Origin: Pseudomonadota bacterium
GTDB lineage: Bacteria > Pseudomonadota > Gammaproteobacteria > Burkholderiales > Rhodocyclaceae
Reading direction: 5' to 3'
NCBI GenBank assembly: GCA_021782315.1
Contig: JAJXVG010000002.1
Location: 1 to 59,597, forward strand
DNA length: 59,597 nucleotides
Of this stretch, positions 19,384-29,120 are shown piece after piece. A program made the position numbers and the translations under genes. How positions within the stretch are numbered: the first letter of the stretch is position 1; each line of letters opens with the position of its first letter. Under the pieces are notes generated by a model. The model was not told where the DNA came from. It saw only the letters and a program-made list of their open reading frames with translations, and ran no database searches.

Positions 19384-20451
19384 TCACTTACGTAATAGGC
19401 GACTATGTGAATGCACCGCATCAACGAGTGCGGTCACGCTTTCCGGTGGCGTAAATTGCGAAATGCCATGGCCGAGATTGAAAACATGCCCGGTATTGCC
19501 CGGACCGAAGCTGTCGAGCACCTTTTTCGCTTCGGCTGCGACGATTTCCGGCTGCGCGAAGAGGACGTTCGGGTCGAGATTGCCTTGCAGGGCGACCTTG
19601 TCGCCGACGCGGCGACGCGCCTCGCCGATGTCTATCGTCCAGTCGAGGCCGACGGCGTCGCAACCGATGTCGGCGATCTTGTCCAGCCACAGGCCGCCGT
19701 TCTTGGTGAAAACAATGCTCGGGATGCGCTGGCCGTCTTTTTCCTTCTTCAAGCCGGCCACGATGCGCCGCATGTAGTGCAGCGAAAACTCCTCGTAGGC
19801 TGCGTTCGACAACGAACCGCCCCAGGTGTCGAAAATCATCACGGCCTGGGCGCCGCTGTCGATCTGGGCGTTCAGGTAGGCGACGACGGAATCGGCGGTC
19901 ACCGTCAGGATGCGGTGCAGCAGGTCCGGACGGTTATAGAGCATGGCCTTGATGTTGCGGAAGTCGCTGGACCCCTCGCCTTCGACCATGTAGCAGGCCA
20001 GGGTATAGGGGCTGCCAGAGAAGCCGATGAGCGGCACCGAATTGTCGAGGGCGCGGCGAATTTCCGAGACGGCATCCATGACGTAGCCGAGATGCTCGTA
20101 GGGGTCGGTCACCGTCAGATTGTTGATCGCCCACTCTTCACGCAGCGGACGTTCGAATTTCGGGCCTTCGCCTTCGGCAAAATACAGGCCCAGGCCCATT
20201 GCATCCGGCACGGTCAGGATGTCCGAGAACAGGATGGCCGCATCGAGGTCGTAGCGGGCCAGCGGCTGCAGGGTCACCTCGCAGGCCATGGCCGGCGATT
20301 TGCACAGGTTCAGGAAATTGCCCGCTCGCTTGCGGGTCTCGCAATATTCGGGAAGATATCGGCCGGCCTGGCGCATCAGCCAGAGTGGGGTGTATTCGGT
20401 CGGCTCCTTGAGAAGGGCGCGCAGGAAAGTGTCGTTCTTGGGTCGGCTCAC
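19384..20451 (-). CDS. hemE: Uroporphyrinogen decarboxylase
   Basis: A 355-residue cytosolic enzyme that removes four acetate carboxyls from uroporphyrinogen III to give coproporphyrinogen III in heme synthesis. The substrate-binding N-terminus [15 protein letters not shown] and the catalytic Asp in [12 protein letters not shown] are intact, and the length is normal. The start is GTG with GGAG at 20458-20461. Same strand as priA, 301 bases upstream of it. Confidence 0.97.
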   Translation of the reverse strand: MSRPKNDTFLRALLKEPTEYTPLWLMRQAGRYLPEYCETRKRAGNFLNLCKSPAMACEVTLQPLARYDLDAAILFSDILTVPDAMGLGLYFAEGEGPKFERPLREEWAINNLTVTDPYEHLGYVMDAVSEIRRALDNSVPLIGFSGSPYTLACYMVEGEGSSDFRNIKAMLYNRPDLLHRILTVTADSVVAYLNAQIDSGAQAVMIFDTWGGSLSNAAYEEFSLHYMRRIVAGLKKEKDGQRIPSIVFTKNGGLWLDKIADIGCDAVGLDWTIDIGEARRRVGDKVALQGNLDPNVLFAQPEIVAAEAKKVLDSFGPGNTGHVFNLGHGISQFTPPESVTALVDAVHSHSRLLRK

Positions 20452-20555
20452 GTCGGACTCCGCCAGAAAATCGGAAAGGCCGAATTATCCGCCATTCCCG
20501 GCGCCGGGTCACTTCCGAAAAAAAGCGGCGGGGCGGCGCCGGCCGCGACAATCAG

Positions 20556-21824
20556 TCAGGGTTCTTCGCTGCGCTTGCCGAGCTTGACGTCCAACTGCTT
20601 CAATTTGCGGTAGAGATGGGTGCGCTCCAGGCCCGAGCGCTCGGCCAGCTTGGTCATGTTGCCCCCTTCGAGGCGCAGGTGGTGTTCGAAATACATCTTT
20701 TCGAAGGCATCGCGCGCCTCTCGCAAGGGTTGGTCGAAGAGGGGCAGCAGGGAGAGCATTTCCGGGCTGCCGCCCACCTCTTGGGGCATGACCCGGGCAA
20801 CGTCTTCGGCGCTGATTTCGTCTTCCAGGGCGGTCAGTGCCAGATTGCGCACCAGTGCATAGAGATCGCTCCAGCCCGATTCGGGGGAATGCTTCCAGGG
20901 CAGCGTGCGCAAGGCATTCAAGGCTGCGGTCGACAAGCGCTGCGGCGGCACTTCGCCGCGCTCGACAAAATTGGTCAACAGCAGGCCAGCAATTTCCGGC
21001 AACTCGTCGCCATGCCCAACCAACGACGGCATGGCAACCCATATTTCACTCAGGCGGGCCAGCAGCTTGCTGTCCCAGCCGGCTTCCCCGAGAGTGGCCA
21101 AGGGTGTCGCGGTAGCCACGATCAATTGCAAATTCAACTTTTCGAGACGATCGACCGCAAAAGCCAGGTTCATTTGCTGCATTTTCCCCAGTCCGGCCAT
21201 ATCGGGAACGAACAGGATGCCGCCGGTCGCCTTCTCCAGCATTTCCTGCGTCAAGGCACTGCTCACGCCGGACAGGTCCAGCCACGGCGCACGCGGCGGC
21301 TGCAAGGTGCGGGCGCAGATTTCGGCCATGCCGCCGCTGGCACCCTTGAGCAGCAGGATCGGCGATTTGGCCAGGGCCTGCTCGAGCCGGCGCTTGAATT
21401 CCTTGACGAACATCAGCCGGCTGAAGGCTTCCAGCGTCAGGGCCGGGCGCACCAGCGGCTTGTCGTGCTTCAGGGCCTTCTGCACGGTAGACAGCAGCTT
21501 TTGCAGGGCAATGGGCTTTTCGAGAAAATCGAAGGCGCCGAAGCGGGTCGCCTCGACCGCGGTATCGATGGTGCCGTGCCCGGACATCATGACGACCGGC
21601 ATGTTGAGTTGGCCAGCGGCGTGCCACTCCTTGAGCAGGGTGATGCCATCGGTGTCGGGCATCCAGATATCAAGCAGGACGAGGTCGGGACGCAGTTCGT
21701 TGCGAGCCAGGCGGGCGGTGCCGGCATTTTCCGCAAGACGCACGTCATAGCCTTCGTCGATCAGGATTTCCGACAACAGTTCGCGTATGCCGACTTCGTC
21801 GTCAACGACCAGAATGATTGCCAT
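20556..21824 (-). CDS. ntrX: NtrX-like response regulator with degenerate AAA+ domain
   Basis: A 422-residue protein: receiver (about 1-120, Asp in LLDIWMPDTDG, Lys in EKPI), a central domain where the sigma-54 AAA+ module should be (about 140-335) and a Fis-type helix-turn-helix at the end (GGNMTKLAERSGLERTHLYRKL). The central domain lacks a Walker A loop (GASGGMAE in its place), its Walker B is altered (GILFVPDMAG) and there is no GAFTGA motif. It therefore probably cannot drive sigma-54 polymerase and may act as a plain DNA-binding regulator. Starts inside the ntrY 3' end (23-base overlap). Confidence 0.85.
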   Translation of the reverse strand: MAIILVVDDEVGIRELLSEILIDEGYDVRLAENAGTARLARNELRPDLVLLDIWMPDTDGITLLKEWHAAGQLNMPVVMMSGHGTIDTAVEATRFGAFDFLEKPIALQKLLSTVQKALKHDKPLVRPALTLEAFSRLMFVKEFKRRLEQALAKSPILLLKGASGGMAEICARTLQPPRAPWLDLSGVSSALTQEMLEKATGGILFVPDMAGLGKMQQMNLAFAVDRLEKLNLQLIVATATPLATLGEAGWDSKLLARLSEIWVAMPSLVGHGDELPEIAGLLLTNFVERGEVPPQRLSTAALNALRTLPWKHSPESGWSDLYALVRNLALTALEDEISAEDVARVMPQEVGGSPEMLSLLPLFDQPLREARDAFEKMYFEHHLRLEGGNMTKLAERSGLERTHLYRKLKQLDVKLGKRSEEP

Positions 21825-23958
21825 TTTTGGCTTCCTCCACTTTCACCAAGGGCAGGCGGATGTCGATCCGGGCGCCGCCTTCCGGTGCATTGCTGATTTC
21901 GATACTGCCCAGGTGTTCTTCGACAATTTTTTTGACGATGGGCAGGCCCAGGCCGGTACCGCGAGCCTTGGTGGTGACATAGGGTTCAAAAATTCGCGGC
22001 AGCAGTTCGACCGGAAAACCCGGGCCGTCGTCGGCGATGACCAGCCTGGCCTGCCGGCCGATCACCTCGGTCTGGATCAAGATGCGCGCACCTTCGCGTC
22101 CCTCCAGGGCGTCTTCGGCGTTGCGCAGTAAATTGTGGATGATCTGCCGCAACTGGGTCGCGTCGCCGAGTATCGGCGGCAAATCGGCGGCCAGGCGGGT
22201 TTCGATGCGGGCCGAGGAGCTTTCGTACAGACCGAGCATTTCACCGATCAGTTCATTCAGGTCGAGTTCACCGGTATCCGGTGCCGGCATCCGGGCGTAA
22301 TCGCGAAAATCGTCGACCATGCGCTTCATGGCCTGGACCTGGTTGATGATGGTTTGCGTGCCGCGCGCCAGCATATCGGCATCGCCGTTGGACAGCTTGT
22401 CGGCGAGCTTGAACTGCAGACGCTCGGCGGAAAGCTGGATCGGTGTCAGCGGATTCTTGATTTCATGCGCCAGGCGGCGCGCCACCTCGCCCCAGGCCGC
22501 ACTGCGCTGGGCGGCGATCAAGCGCGTCACATCGTCGAACACCACCACGTCGCCACCACCGCTCGCCTCCGGAAGACGCGAACCGCGCAGCAACAGGACC
22601 TGCGGCATGCCGTTCGGCCGCTCCATTTCGAGTTGGGCTTGCCACTCGGCTTCTTCGGTAGCCTCGAAATGTTCGCGGATGAAGGTGCCGAACGATTGCT
22701 GGCGCGGCCATTCCTCGGCGGCGGCACCGACCAGGCCCATGAAATCGTCGTTCAGGATGGTCAGAGCGCCTTCGTTAACCGTACGCAGGACGAAATGGCG
22801 GTCGAAAACCAGTACGCCGGTAGACAGGTTGGCGAGAATCGATTCGAGATAACCGCGCGCCGACTCCAGCTCGCTCCGGTGACGCTCGGTTTCCCGCCGG
22901 GCATCGTCCAACTGGCGGGTCATCCGATTGAAGGACTGGGTCAGGACCCCGAGTTCGTCGCCGCTATAGATCGCCTGGCGCGGCGAAAAATCGCCCTGCG
23001 CGACGGCCTGCGTGCCTTCGGCCAGAATGTAGAGCGGCGCAGCCAGGCGGCGGGCCATGACGTAGGCCAGGGCAAAGGCGGCAAAAAGTGCGACCAGTAC
23101 GGTCAGGGTCAGGGTCAGCGCGTAAATTCGGGTCAGGCCCTCGCGAGCCAGTTGCAACTCCTGGTAATCGCGATAGACGCCCTGCACTGCATCGGCATCG
23201 TAGGCCAGGCCAGCCGGCACCGGCTGCGTGAGTTGCAGGATGCGCGGCTCTTCGAACATGCCCCGCGCGCTGACCGGCACCAGCACGTGCAGGTAGAGCT
23301 TGCCGCCATCGCCGTCGACGGTACTGACAATCTGCGTGCTCCGCGCCTGTTTCAACTGGGACTGGCTGGGCAGATCGGGAAGCAGGCTGGACAGATCGCT
23401 GGTCGCGCTCGACAGCAATTGGCCGCCGACCGAAAAAAGCGCCGCCGACTGGACGCCCTTTTCCTCGCGCAGGCGAAGCAGGGCCGAACGACGCGACGAT
23501 TCCTGGATATCGGACAGCTCCACCGCCATGCTGCGGGCTTTTTCACCGAGATCGGCGAGCAGCGAATCGAGGGCCGAACGACCGAGATGCAAGCCGGACT
23601 CAAGCGCCTTTTCGACCCGGACATCGAACCAGCTTTCGATCGAGCGGGTGACGAACTGCACCGAAACGCCGTAAACCAGGGCACCCGGCAGCACGGCGAT
23701 GACGCCGAACATCAGCATCAGGCGCAGCTTCAGGCGGGAGCCGAAGACCTGTGCCTGGTAGTCGCGCCACAGGGTGCGCAATTGCCAGCCGACCAAACCG
23801 AGCATACCGACGGCCAAGACGATATTGAGCCCGATCAGCAGCGGATAATCGCGTGAAAACACGACGGTGTTCGCCGCCGTGGACATGAGCAGCAGGAACC
23901 AGAGAATGCCGCCGACTGCTGCCGCGAACGCTCCGCCCGCTGCGAGGATGCGCTTCAC
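21802..23958 (-). CDS. ntrY: NtrY-like membrane sensor histidine kinase
   Basis: About 718 residues. Three N-terminal membrane helices and an extracytoplasmic segment, then a fourth helix, HAMP (about 310-360), PAS (about 380-480), phospho-acceptor box AHEIKNPLTPIQLSAERL and HATPase with ADDGPGF and GTGLGLPI. The ligand is unknown; NtrY/NtrX in other proteobacteria respond to nitrogen or redox state. The start is GTG 23958, overlapping the upstream stop as GTGA, so translation is coupled. An open frame extends about 350 bases further upstream but only antisense to, or out of frame with, the preceding gene. Confidence 0.9.
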   Translation of the reverse strand: MKRILAAGGAFAAAVGGILWFLLLMSTAANTVVFSRDYPLLIGLNIVLAVGMLGLVGWQLRTLWRDYQAQVFGSRLKLRLMLMFGVIAVLPGALVYGVSVQFVTRSIESWFDVRVEKALESGLHLGRSALDSLLADLGEKARSMAVELSDIQESSRRSALLRLREEKGVQSAALFSVGGQLLSSATSDLSSLLPDLPSQSQLKQARSTQIVSTVDGDGGKLYLHVLVPVSARGMFEEPRILQLTQPVPAGLAYDADAVQGVYRDYQELQLAREGLTRIYALTLTLTVLVALFAAFALAYVMARRLAAPLYILAEGTQAVAQGDFSPRQAIYSGDELGVLTQSFNRMTRQLDDARRETERHRSELESARGYLESILANLSTGVLVFDRHFVLRTVNEGALTILNDDFMGLVGAAAEEWPRQQSFGTFIREHFEATEEAEWQAQLEMERPNGMPQVLLLRGSRLPEASGGGDVVVFDDVTRLIAAQRSAAWGEVARRLAHEIKNPLTPIQLSAERLQFKLADKLSNGDADMLARGTQTIINQVQAMKRMVDDFRDYARMPAPDTGELDLNELIGEMLGLYESSSARIETRLAADLPPILGDATQLRQIIHNLLRNAEDALEGREGARILIQTEVIGRQARLVIADDGPGFPVELLPRIFEPYVTTKARGTGLGLPIVKKIVEEHLGSIEISNAPEGGARIDIRLPLVKVEEAKNGNHSGR

Positions 23959-24536
23959 TTGGCCTCCGCCGGCGCGAGGGGTTGGGGTATGACGGTCCGC
24001 CAGTTCTTCCAATCGGAGGCCAGGCTCCATTCCTTGTTGCCGAGGGCGCTGATCTGGAAGGGTCGCGGCAACTGCGTGGTATCGAGGCGCAGTCGCAGGG
24101 AGGCTTCGACCGCTTCGCCGGGATGTATCGATTTTTCCCCCTTGTCGACCACCGTCCAGTTGCGCAGGCGGGAAAGAACCTGCACGGCCTCGGTCAGCGT
24201 CGGGAAGGATTGGTGCAGGCCGCCGGTCGACAATCGGTACTGCCGGGTCAAGGCGTGATACGACAGCCGGTAGGTCAGGCTCCGGCTGGCGAGTGTTTCG
24301 TCCAGCCAATACCAGCGCCCGCGGGTCAGTTCGAAATCGGCGACGAAATAGAGGACGACCCCCCTGGTCACCGCCTCTTCGAGTCGGGGATTCAATTCGA
24401 ACCTGAAGTCGGCGGACAGGACATAGCCATCGTCACCGACCGATATCTGCTGATTGGCAATATCGATTTCCGCCGCACAGGCGAAAAAAGGCACGAAAGC
24501 CGCCAACAGCAGCCAGAGGCGCAGTCGTTCAAGCAC
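23955..24536 (-). CDS. DUF4390 domain protein, probably exported
   Basis: About 193 residues. The preferred start, GTG 24536, gives an N-terminal hydrophobic segment (LRLWLLLAAFVPFFACA) that looks like a signal peptide; the remainder is beta-rich. It matches the DUF4390 family usually found between rsmB and ntrY. Function unknown. The gene overlaps rsmB by 8 bases and ntrY by 4, so all three belong to one operon. A longer start at 24614 is possible but would lie deep in rsmB. Confidence 0.82.
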   Translation of the reverse strand: MLERLRLWLLLAAFVPFFACAAEIDIANQQISVGDDGYVLSADFRFELNPRLEEAVTRGVVLYFVADFELTRGRWYWLDETLASRSLTYRLSYHALTRQYRLSTGGLHQSFPTLTEAVQVLSRLRNWTVVDKGEKSIHPGEAVEASLRLRLDTTQLPRPFQISALGNKEWSLASDWKNWRTVIPQPLAPAEAK

Positions 24537-25788
24537 GCTTTTCGAGCAGGCAGTAGAAAAAACCATCGTGTTCGGCGGTCGGTAGAAGCTGTTCCTCATG
24601 GCCACGGCAGGCATCGGATTGTCGCGCCAGGAAGCGCTCGATCTGCCGACCGTTCTCGGCCGGAAAAACCGAGCAGGTTACGTAGAGCAGTTTACCGCCG
24701 GGCCGGACAACCTGCCACAAGGCATCTATGATGCGTGCCTGCGCGGCGGCAAAGCCGGCAATATCCTCTTCGCGGCGCAGCCACTTGGCATCCGGATTCC
24801 GACGCACGACGCCGCTGGCCGTACAAGGTACATCGGCCAGTACCGCGTCGAAGGGACGCCCGTCCCACCAGGTCGTCAGTTTGGCGCAGTCCGCCGCTTC
24901 GATCCTGGCGGTCAGGCCGAGACGCGACAATCCTTCGGCGATGCGCCGGCAGCGCGCCGGCTTGAGATCCAGCGCCAGCAGATCGAGATCACTGCGCTCC
25001 AGCAGGTGCGCCGTCTTGCCGCCCGGCGCGGCGCAGGCGTCGAGCACGCGGCTGCCCGGCGTCGGATCGAGCAGCCCGGCTGCCATTTGCGCCCCCGGAT
25101 CTTGAACCGAAACCCATCCCCCGGCGAAGCCCGGCAAGGCATCCACCGGCACCGGCTTGTCGAGTGCCAGACCGCACTCGCCCACCTCGGTGGCGGCGAT
25201 ACCGACATCGATCAGGCGCAGGCGGTAGTCGTCGCGGGAAATTCGGCGGCGATTCACCCGCAGCCCCATTGGCGGCGGCAGGTTGCCGGCCGCGACTATC
25301 GCGGTCCAGTCGGACGGATAGGCGGCCTGCAACTGCTCAAGCCACCAGGCCGGGTGCTGCGATGCGGCGACGGCGTCGGCGGCCAGCGCGACGGCCAGGG
25401 GCGATTGTTGACGCAGGAAGTTGCGCAACACGCCGTTGACCAGGCCGCGGAAATTGCCGCCAGCGATCTCGCCGGCCGCCGAAACGGCCTGGTCGACCAC
25501 GGTGTGCGTCGCATCCGGCCGGGTTTCCAGGCGGTAGATGGCGACCAGCAACAGGGCGCGAACCTCATCGGAAGCGAGCGGCCTTTCGAGCAGGCGGGAG
25601 AGGAAAAAATCACCGCGGCCGTAGGCGCGCAGGGAACCATAGACAAGATCCTGGACGGCCGGCCGGGCCACCGGGTCGACGCGGCCGAGCAGGCCGTCGG
25701 CCAGGCTCTGTCCGCCGAGCACGGCGGTATCGATGCGGGCGGCCTGCAGCAGGGCAAAGGCGAGTGAGTTGAGCGGCAAACGGGACAT
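24529..25788 (-). CDS. rsmB: 16S rRNA (cytosine-967-C5)-methyltransferase
   Basis: A 419-residue enzyme with an N-terminal NusB-like RNA-binding domain (about 1-135) and a C-terminal SAM methyltransferase. The SAM loop DACAAPGGKTAHLLE, the release Cys in DVPCTASG and the catalytic Cys in YVTCSVFP are all present. ATG 25788 is preferred over TTG 25800. First gene of the rsmB-DUF4390-ntrY-ntrX operon, with only 37 bases to the divergent nuclease gene. Confidence 0.96.
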   Translation of the reverse strand: MSRLPLNSLAFALLQAARIDTAVLGGQSLADGLLGRVDPVARPAVQDLVYGSLRAYGRGDFFLSRLLERPLASDEVRALLLVAIYRLETRPDATHTVVDQAVSAAGEIAGGNFRGLVNGVLRNFLRQQSPLAVALAADAVAASQHPAWWLEQLQAAYPSDWTAIVAAGNLPPPMGLRVNRRRISRDDYRLRLIDVGIAATEVGECGLALDKPVPVDALPGFAGGWVSVQDPGAQMAAGLLDPTPGSRVLDACAAPGGKTAHLLERSDLDLLALDLKPARCRRIAEGLSRLGLTARIEAADCAKLTTWWDGRPFDAVLADVPCTASGVVRRNPDAKWLRREEDIAGFAAAQARIIDALWQVVRPGGKLLYVTCSVFPAENGRQIERFLARQSDACRGHEEQLLPTAEHDGFFYCLLEKRA

Positions 25789-25825
25789 AATAGTCGGCAA
25801 TTATCGCACGGGGCATAATGAGCGA

Positions 25826-26734
25826 ATGCGGCAATTCCTTTACCTCCTGTTTTTCTTTGCCCTGAGCACCCCTGCCCTGGCCTGGAACGCGGCCGGCCAT
25901 CGCCAGGCGGCGATCATCGCCTGGCAGCAGTTGTCCCCCCCGGCCCGGGCTGCCGTCGAACGAATACTTGCCAGCCACCCCGATTACGAACGCTGGCAGG
26001 AAAAAGCCGGCACCCGCGACGGGATGGCTGTATTCGCCGAAGCATCGACCTGGCCGGACGACATCCGCAAGGATCCACGTTTTTACGACGAAGCCAGGGA
26101 AACCGCCACGCCACCCCTGCCCGGCCTGCCCGACACCGCCCGGCACAAACGCTGGCACTACGTGGACATGGACCCGGAGGGCAGGGTCGAGACCGGCGAA
26201 CTGGACCGCCAGATCGAACGGCTGAGCCGTCTTCTGCGCCCGCGGAAAGGGGAAACGGCATCGCCGGCCAGGCAGGCCGAAATTTCATACGCCCTGCCCT
26301 GGCTGGCGCACCTCGTCGCCGACATCCACCAGCCGCTGCACGTCGGACGCCACGACGACGAAGGCGGGAACAGGGTCGCCATTGAAAATCCCTTCAACAG
26401 GCGCCGGCCCTTCGGCAATCTGCACGCCTATTGGGACGATCTGCCCGGCCCGCCCTGGCTGCGCGGCAAGCGCCTGGAAAAGATCGCCGCCTACCTGATA
26501 GACAACTACCCGCCGCCCGAACAGGGAAACGTCGCGCTCTGGCGCGATGAAAGCCACCGCCTGCTCGCCCGGGTCTATCCGGATACCGGCGACACCCCGC
26601 GGCCGAGAATCGACGAACGCTTTCAGCGGCAAGCCCGCGACCTCGCCAACCGACGCGTCGTCGATGCCGGCTACCGGCTCGGGCGCCTGCTCGACAGTCT
26701 GTTCGGCCAGCCGAATACACGGGAATCGCAATGA
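25826..26734 (+). CDS. Secreted S1/P1-type nuclease
   Basis: A 302-residue protein with a signal peptide (about residues 1-19, cut predicted after PALA) so that the mature protein starts WNAAGH. In the S1/P1 family the mature N-terminal Trp itself binds the trinuclear zinc site, and the other ligands are seen in [19 protein letters not shown] and NLHAYWDD. Such enzymes cleave single-stranded DNA and RNA and remove 3' phosphates, probably for scavenging of nucleic acid phosphate and nitrogen. Divergent from rsmB. Confidence 0.92.
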   Translation: MRQFLYLLFFFALSTPALAWNAAGHRQAAIIAWQQLSPPARAAVERILASHPDYERWQEKAGTRDGMAVFAEASTWPDDIRKDPRFYDEARETATPPLPGLPDTARHKRWHYVDMDPEGRVETGELDRQIERLSRLLRPRKGETASPARQAEISYALPWLAHLVADIHQPLHVGRHDDEGGNRVAIENPFNRRRPFGNLHAYWDDLPGPPWLRGKRLEKIAAYLIDNYPPPEQGNVALWRDESHRLLARVYPDTGDTPRPRIDERFQRQARDLANRRVVDAGYRLGRLLDSLFGQPNTRESQ

Positions 26735-26915
26735 ACCGGGCGCCGCGTCCGGCCTCCGAATCGAACAAAACACCGGCTTCCGCGGTCAACCTCCGTCGGC
26801 CGGGAAAATGACCACCAGGCATCCGGCCGCTACCAGTCGGAACGCAGTTTTCCCGGCAATATCGATGCCCGGCCGATCGATCGGCCCCGCCTTCCCACCT
26901 ATCAAGGAGATCAAG

Positions 26916-27497
26916 ATGGCTGCAAAGAAAATTCTGATGCTGACCGGCGACTACACCGAAGACTACGAAACCATGGTGCCTTTCCAGGCGCTGCTCATGG
27001 TCGGCCATACCGTGCATGCCGTATGCCCGGGCAAGAAAGCCGGCGAATCCGTGCGGACTGCGGTCCACGACTTTGAAGGCGACCAGACCTACAGCGAAAA
27101 GCCCGGGCACAACTTCACCCTCAACGCCACCTTCGCCGACATCGCCGTCGCCAGTTATGACGCCCTGGTCATTCCCGGCGGCCGGGCGCCCGAATACCTG
27201 CGCCTCAATCCGGAAGTGCTGGCCGCGGTTCAGCACTTCGCCGAGGCCGGCAAGCCGATCGCCGCCATTTGCCACGGCGCGCAACTGCTCAGTGCGGCAG
27301 GCGTCCTGAAGGGCCGCTCATGCAGCGCCTACCCGGCCTGCGCGCCCGAAGTCCGAGCGGCCGGCGGCGAGTACGCCGAAATACCGCTCGACAAGGCCAC
27401 CGTCGATGGCAACCTGATCAGCGCCCCCGCCTGGCCGGCCCATCCGGACTGGCTGGCAAAATTCCTGCACGCACTCGGCACACAGATCACGCTTTGA
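26916..27497 (+). CDS. DJ-1/PfpI family protein
   Basis: A 193-residue protein with the glutamine-amidotransferase-like fold: nucleophile elbow AICHGAQLL with the reactive Cys, and [12 protein letters not shown] for the Glu/backbone region. Related proteins act as glyoxalase III/deglycases, peptidases or chaperones, and the activity cannot be chosen from sequence. ATG 26916 follows AAGGAG (26904-26909). It is separated from the nuclease gene by 181 bases with nothing recognisable. Confidence 0.88.
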   Translation: MAAKKILMLTGDYTEDYETMVPFQALLMVGHTVHAVCPGKKAGESVRTAVHDFEGDQTYSEKPGHNFTLNATFADIAVASYDALVIPGGRAPEYLRLNPEVLAAVQHFAEAGKPIAAICHGAQLLSAAGVLKGRSCSAYPACAPEVRAAGGEYAEIPLDKATVDGNLISAPAWPAHPDWLAKFLHALGTQITL

Positions 27498-27517
27498 TCG
27501 GCGCCGGCCAGGCATGT

Positions 27518-27552
27518 ATCGTATGGCGAAGCCCGTGGCTTCGCCATACGAT
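27518..27552. terminator. Bidirectional hairpin between DJ-1/PfpI and fmt
   Basis: A perfect 16-bp inverted repeat (27518-27533 with 27537-27552, loop CGT) between two convergent genes. Its right arm reaches the first base of the fmt stop codon. No T-run follows on either strand, so it may act as a bidirectional RNA-stabilising or Rho-assisted end rather than a classical terminator. Confidence 0.6.
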
Positions 27553-28475
27553 CAAACCGGCCGAGCGAAGCGGTCGCCCACTTTCAGCGGATGGCCGGCC
27601 AGGAATTGCTGTACCGGCAAACGCTTGCCGCCTGCCTTCTGCAATTCGCAGACCGCCAGCGCCCCCTCGCCGCAGGCCACGACGATCCGTTTGCGGTCAA
27701 TCGCCAGGACCGTGCCGGGTTCGCCATCGCCGTCCGCCGGCGCGGCCTGCCACAGCTTGACGGTCTGTCCGTCGAACTGGGCCTGCGCCCCCGGGAAGGG
27801 GTTGAAGGCGCGGACACGGCGATCCACTTCCGCGGCGCTCTTCGTCCAGTCGATCAGCGCTTCCGCCTTTTCGATCTTCTGCGCGTAGGTCACCCCTTCG
27901 GCCGCTTGCGGCGCGGCCGGCAAAGGCAGACGGCCCAGCGCTTCGACGATCAGGCCGGCGCCCAGTTCGGCCAGCCGGTCGTGCAGGGTCGCCGTGGTGT
28001 CCGAGGCGGTGATTGGGAATGCGCCGCGCAGCAATACCGGGCCGGTATCCAGCCCGGCTTCCATCTGCATGATGCAGACACCGGTTTCGGCGTCGCCGGC
28101 CAGCAAGGCGCGCTGGATCGGCGCCGCACCGCGCCAGCGCGGCAGCAGCGAGCCGTGGATATTGATGCAGCCGAAACGCGGCATGTCGAGCACGGCCTGC
28201 GGCAGGATCAGGCCATAGGCGGCGACGACCATGACCTCCGCCCCGACGGCGGCCAGCTTTGCCCGCACCTCGGCATCCTTCAGCGTCGGCGGCTGAAAAA
28301 CCTCTATTCCGTGCGCCAGCGCCACCTTTTTGACGGCCGACGGTTGCAGCGCCATGCCACGTCCGGCCGGTCGGTCGGGTTGGGTCAGCACCAAGGCCAC
28401 CTGATGACCAGCGGCGACGACGGCCTGCAAGGCCCGTCCGGCAAACTCCGGCGTTCCCGCAAAAATCAGCCTCAT
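27552..28475 (-). CDS. fmt: Methionyl-tRNA formyltransferase
   Basis: A 307-residue enzyme that formylates initiator Met-tRNA using 10-formyl-tetrahydrofolate. [12 protein letters not shown] opens the formyltransferase domain, the folate site is [20 protein letters not shown], and the C-terminal OB-like domain begins around [11 protein letters not shown]. The start at 28475 overlaps the def stop as ATGA. Forms a def-fmt operon. Confidence 0.97.
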   Translation of the reverse strand: MRLIFAGTPEFAGRALQAVVAAGHQVALVLTQPDRPAGRGMALQPSAVKKVALAHGIEVFQPPTLKDAEVRAKLAAVGAEVMVVAAYGLILPQAVLDMPRFGCINIHGSLLPRWRGAAPIQRALLAGDAETGVCIMQMEAGLDTGPVLLRGAFPITASDTTATLHDRLAELGAGLIVEALGRLPLPAAPQAAEGVTYAQKIEKAEALIDWTKSAAEVDRRVRAFNPFPGAQAQFDGQTVKLWQAAPADGDGEPGTVLAIDRKRIVVACGEGALAVCELQKAGGKRLPVQQFLAGHPLKVGDRFARPV

Positions 28476-28975
28476 GCGGTGACGCGCGCCTGCTTGAGCA
28501 TCTTGTTCTTGATCCTTGCCTGCTTGAGCAGGGAGAGGTGATCGACGAAAACGGTGCCGTTCAGATGGTCGATTTCGTGCTGGATGCACACGGCCAGCAA
28601 ACCCTCTGCTTCCATTGTCCGCTCCTTGCCGTCGAGATCCTGGTAGCTCACCGTCACCCGCTCGGCCCGCTCGACCTTGTCGAAAATACCCGGCACCGAC
28701 AGGCAGCCCTCTTCACCGATCTGCACGCCCTCGCTCCGCCCGAGGGTCGGATTGATGAAAACGCGCAACTCGTTCTTCTCTTCGGAGACATCGATGACCA
28801 CGATGCGTTTGTGCACATCGACCTGTGTCGCGGCGAGGCCGATGCCCGGCGCTTCATACATCGTTTCGGCCATGTCGGCGACCAGTTTCCGGGTGTCTTC
28901 GTCGATCCGGGTGACGAAGGCCGCAACCTTCTTCAGACGCGGGTCGGGAAAACGCAAAATGGGTAGAAGGGACAT
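28472..28975 (-). CDS. def: Peptide deformylase
   Basis: A 167-residue metalloenzyme that removes the N-formyl group from nascent proteins. All three motifs are intact: [18 protein letters not shown] with the metal Cys, and HEIDH with two metal His and the catalytic Glu. ATG 28975 gives the family's normal length. Divergent from the LysM gene; the 145-base gap is AT-rich and must contain both promoters. Translationally coupled to fmt. Confidence 0.97.
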   Translation of the reverse strand: MSLLPILRFPDPRLKKVAAFVTRIDEDTRKLVADMAETMYEAPGIGLAATQVDVHKRIVVIDVSEEKNELRVFINPTLGRSEGVQIGEEGCLSVPGIFDKVERAERVTVSYQDLDGKERTMEAEGLLAVCIQHEIDHLNGTVFVDHLSLLKQARIKNKMLKQARVTA

Positions 28976-29120
28976 ATTTGAAATAGGAATAAAAGCTTGC
29001 TCGATTAGGTTATTACGTGCAGAATCTAAAGCAATTTCCGAGATTTTGGGCGTAAATTGTTTGTCGCCGGTAAGACTGCGGCAATCGTTTTGCGTTCCAC
29101 CGGCACGTGAGGTTACGACT

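Noticed and set aside
21802-24309. A longer version of ntrY starting at 24309
   Set aside because: The extra 117 residues run opposite normal codon use through the DUF4390 gene; GTG 23958 with the GTGA overlap gives the normal NtrY N-terminus.
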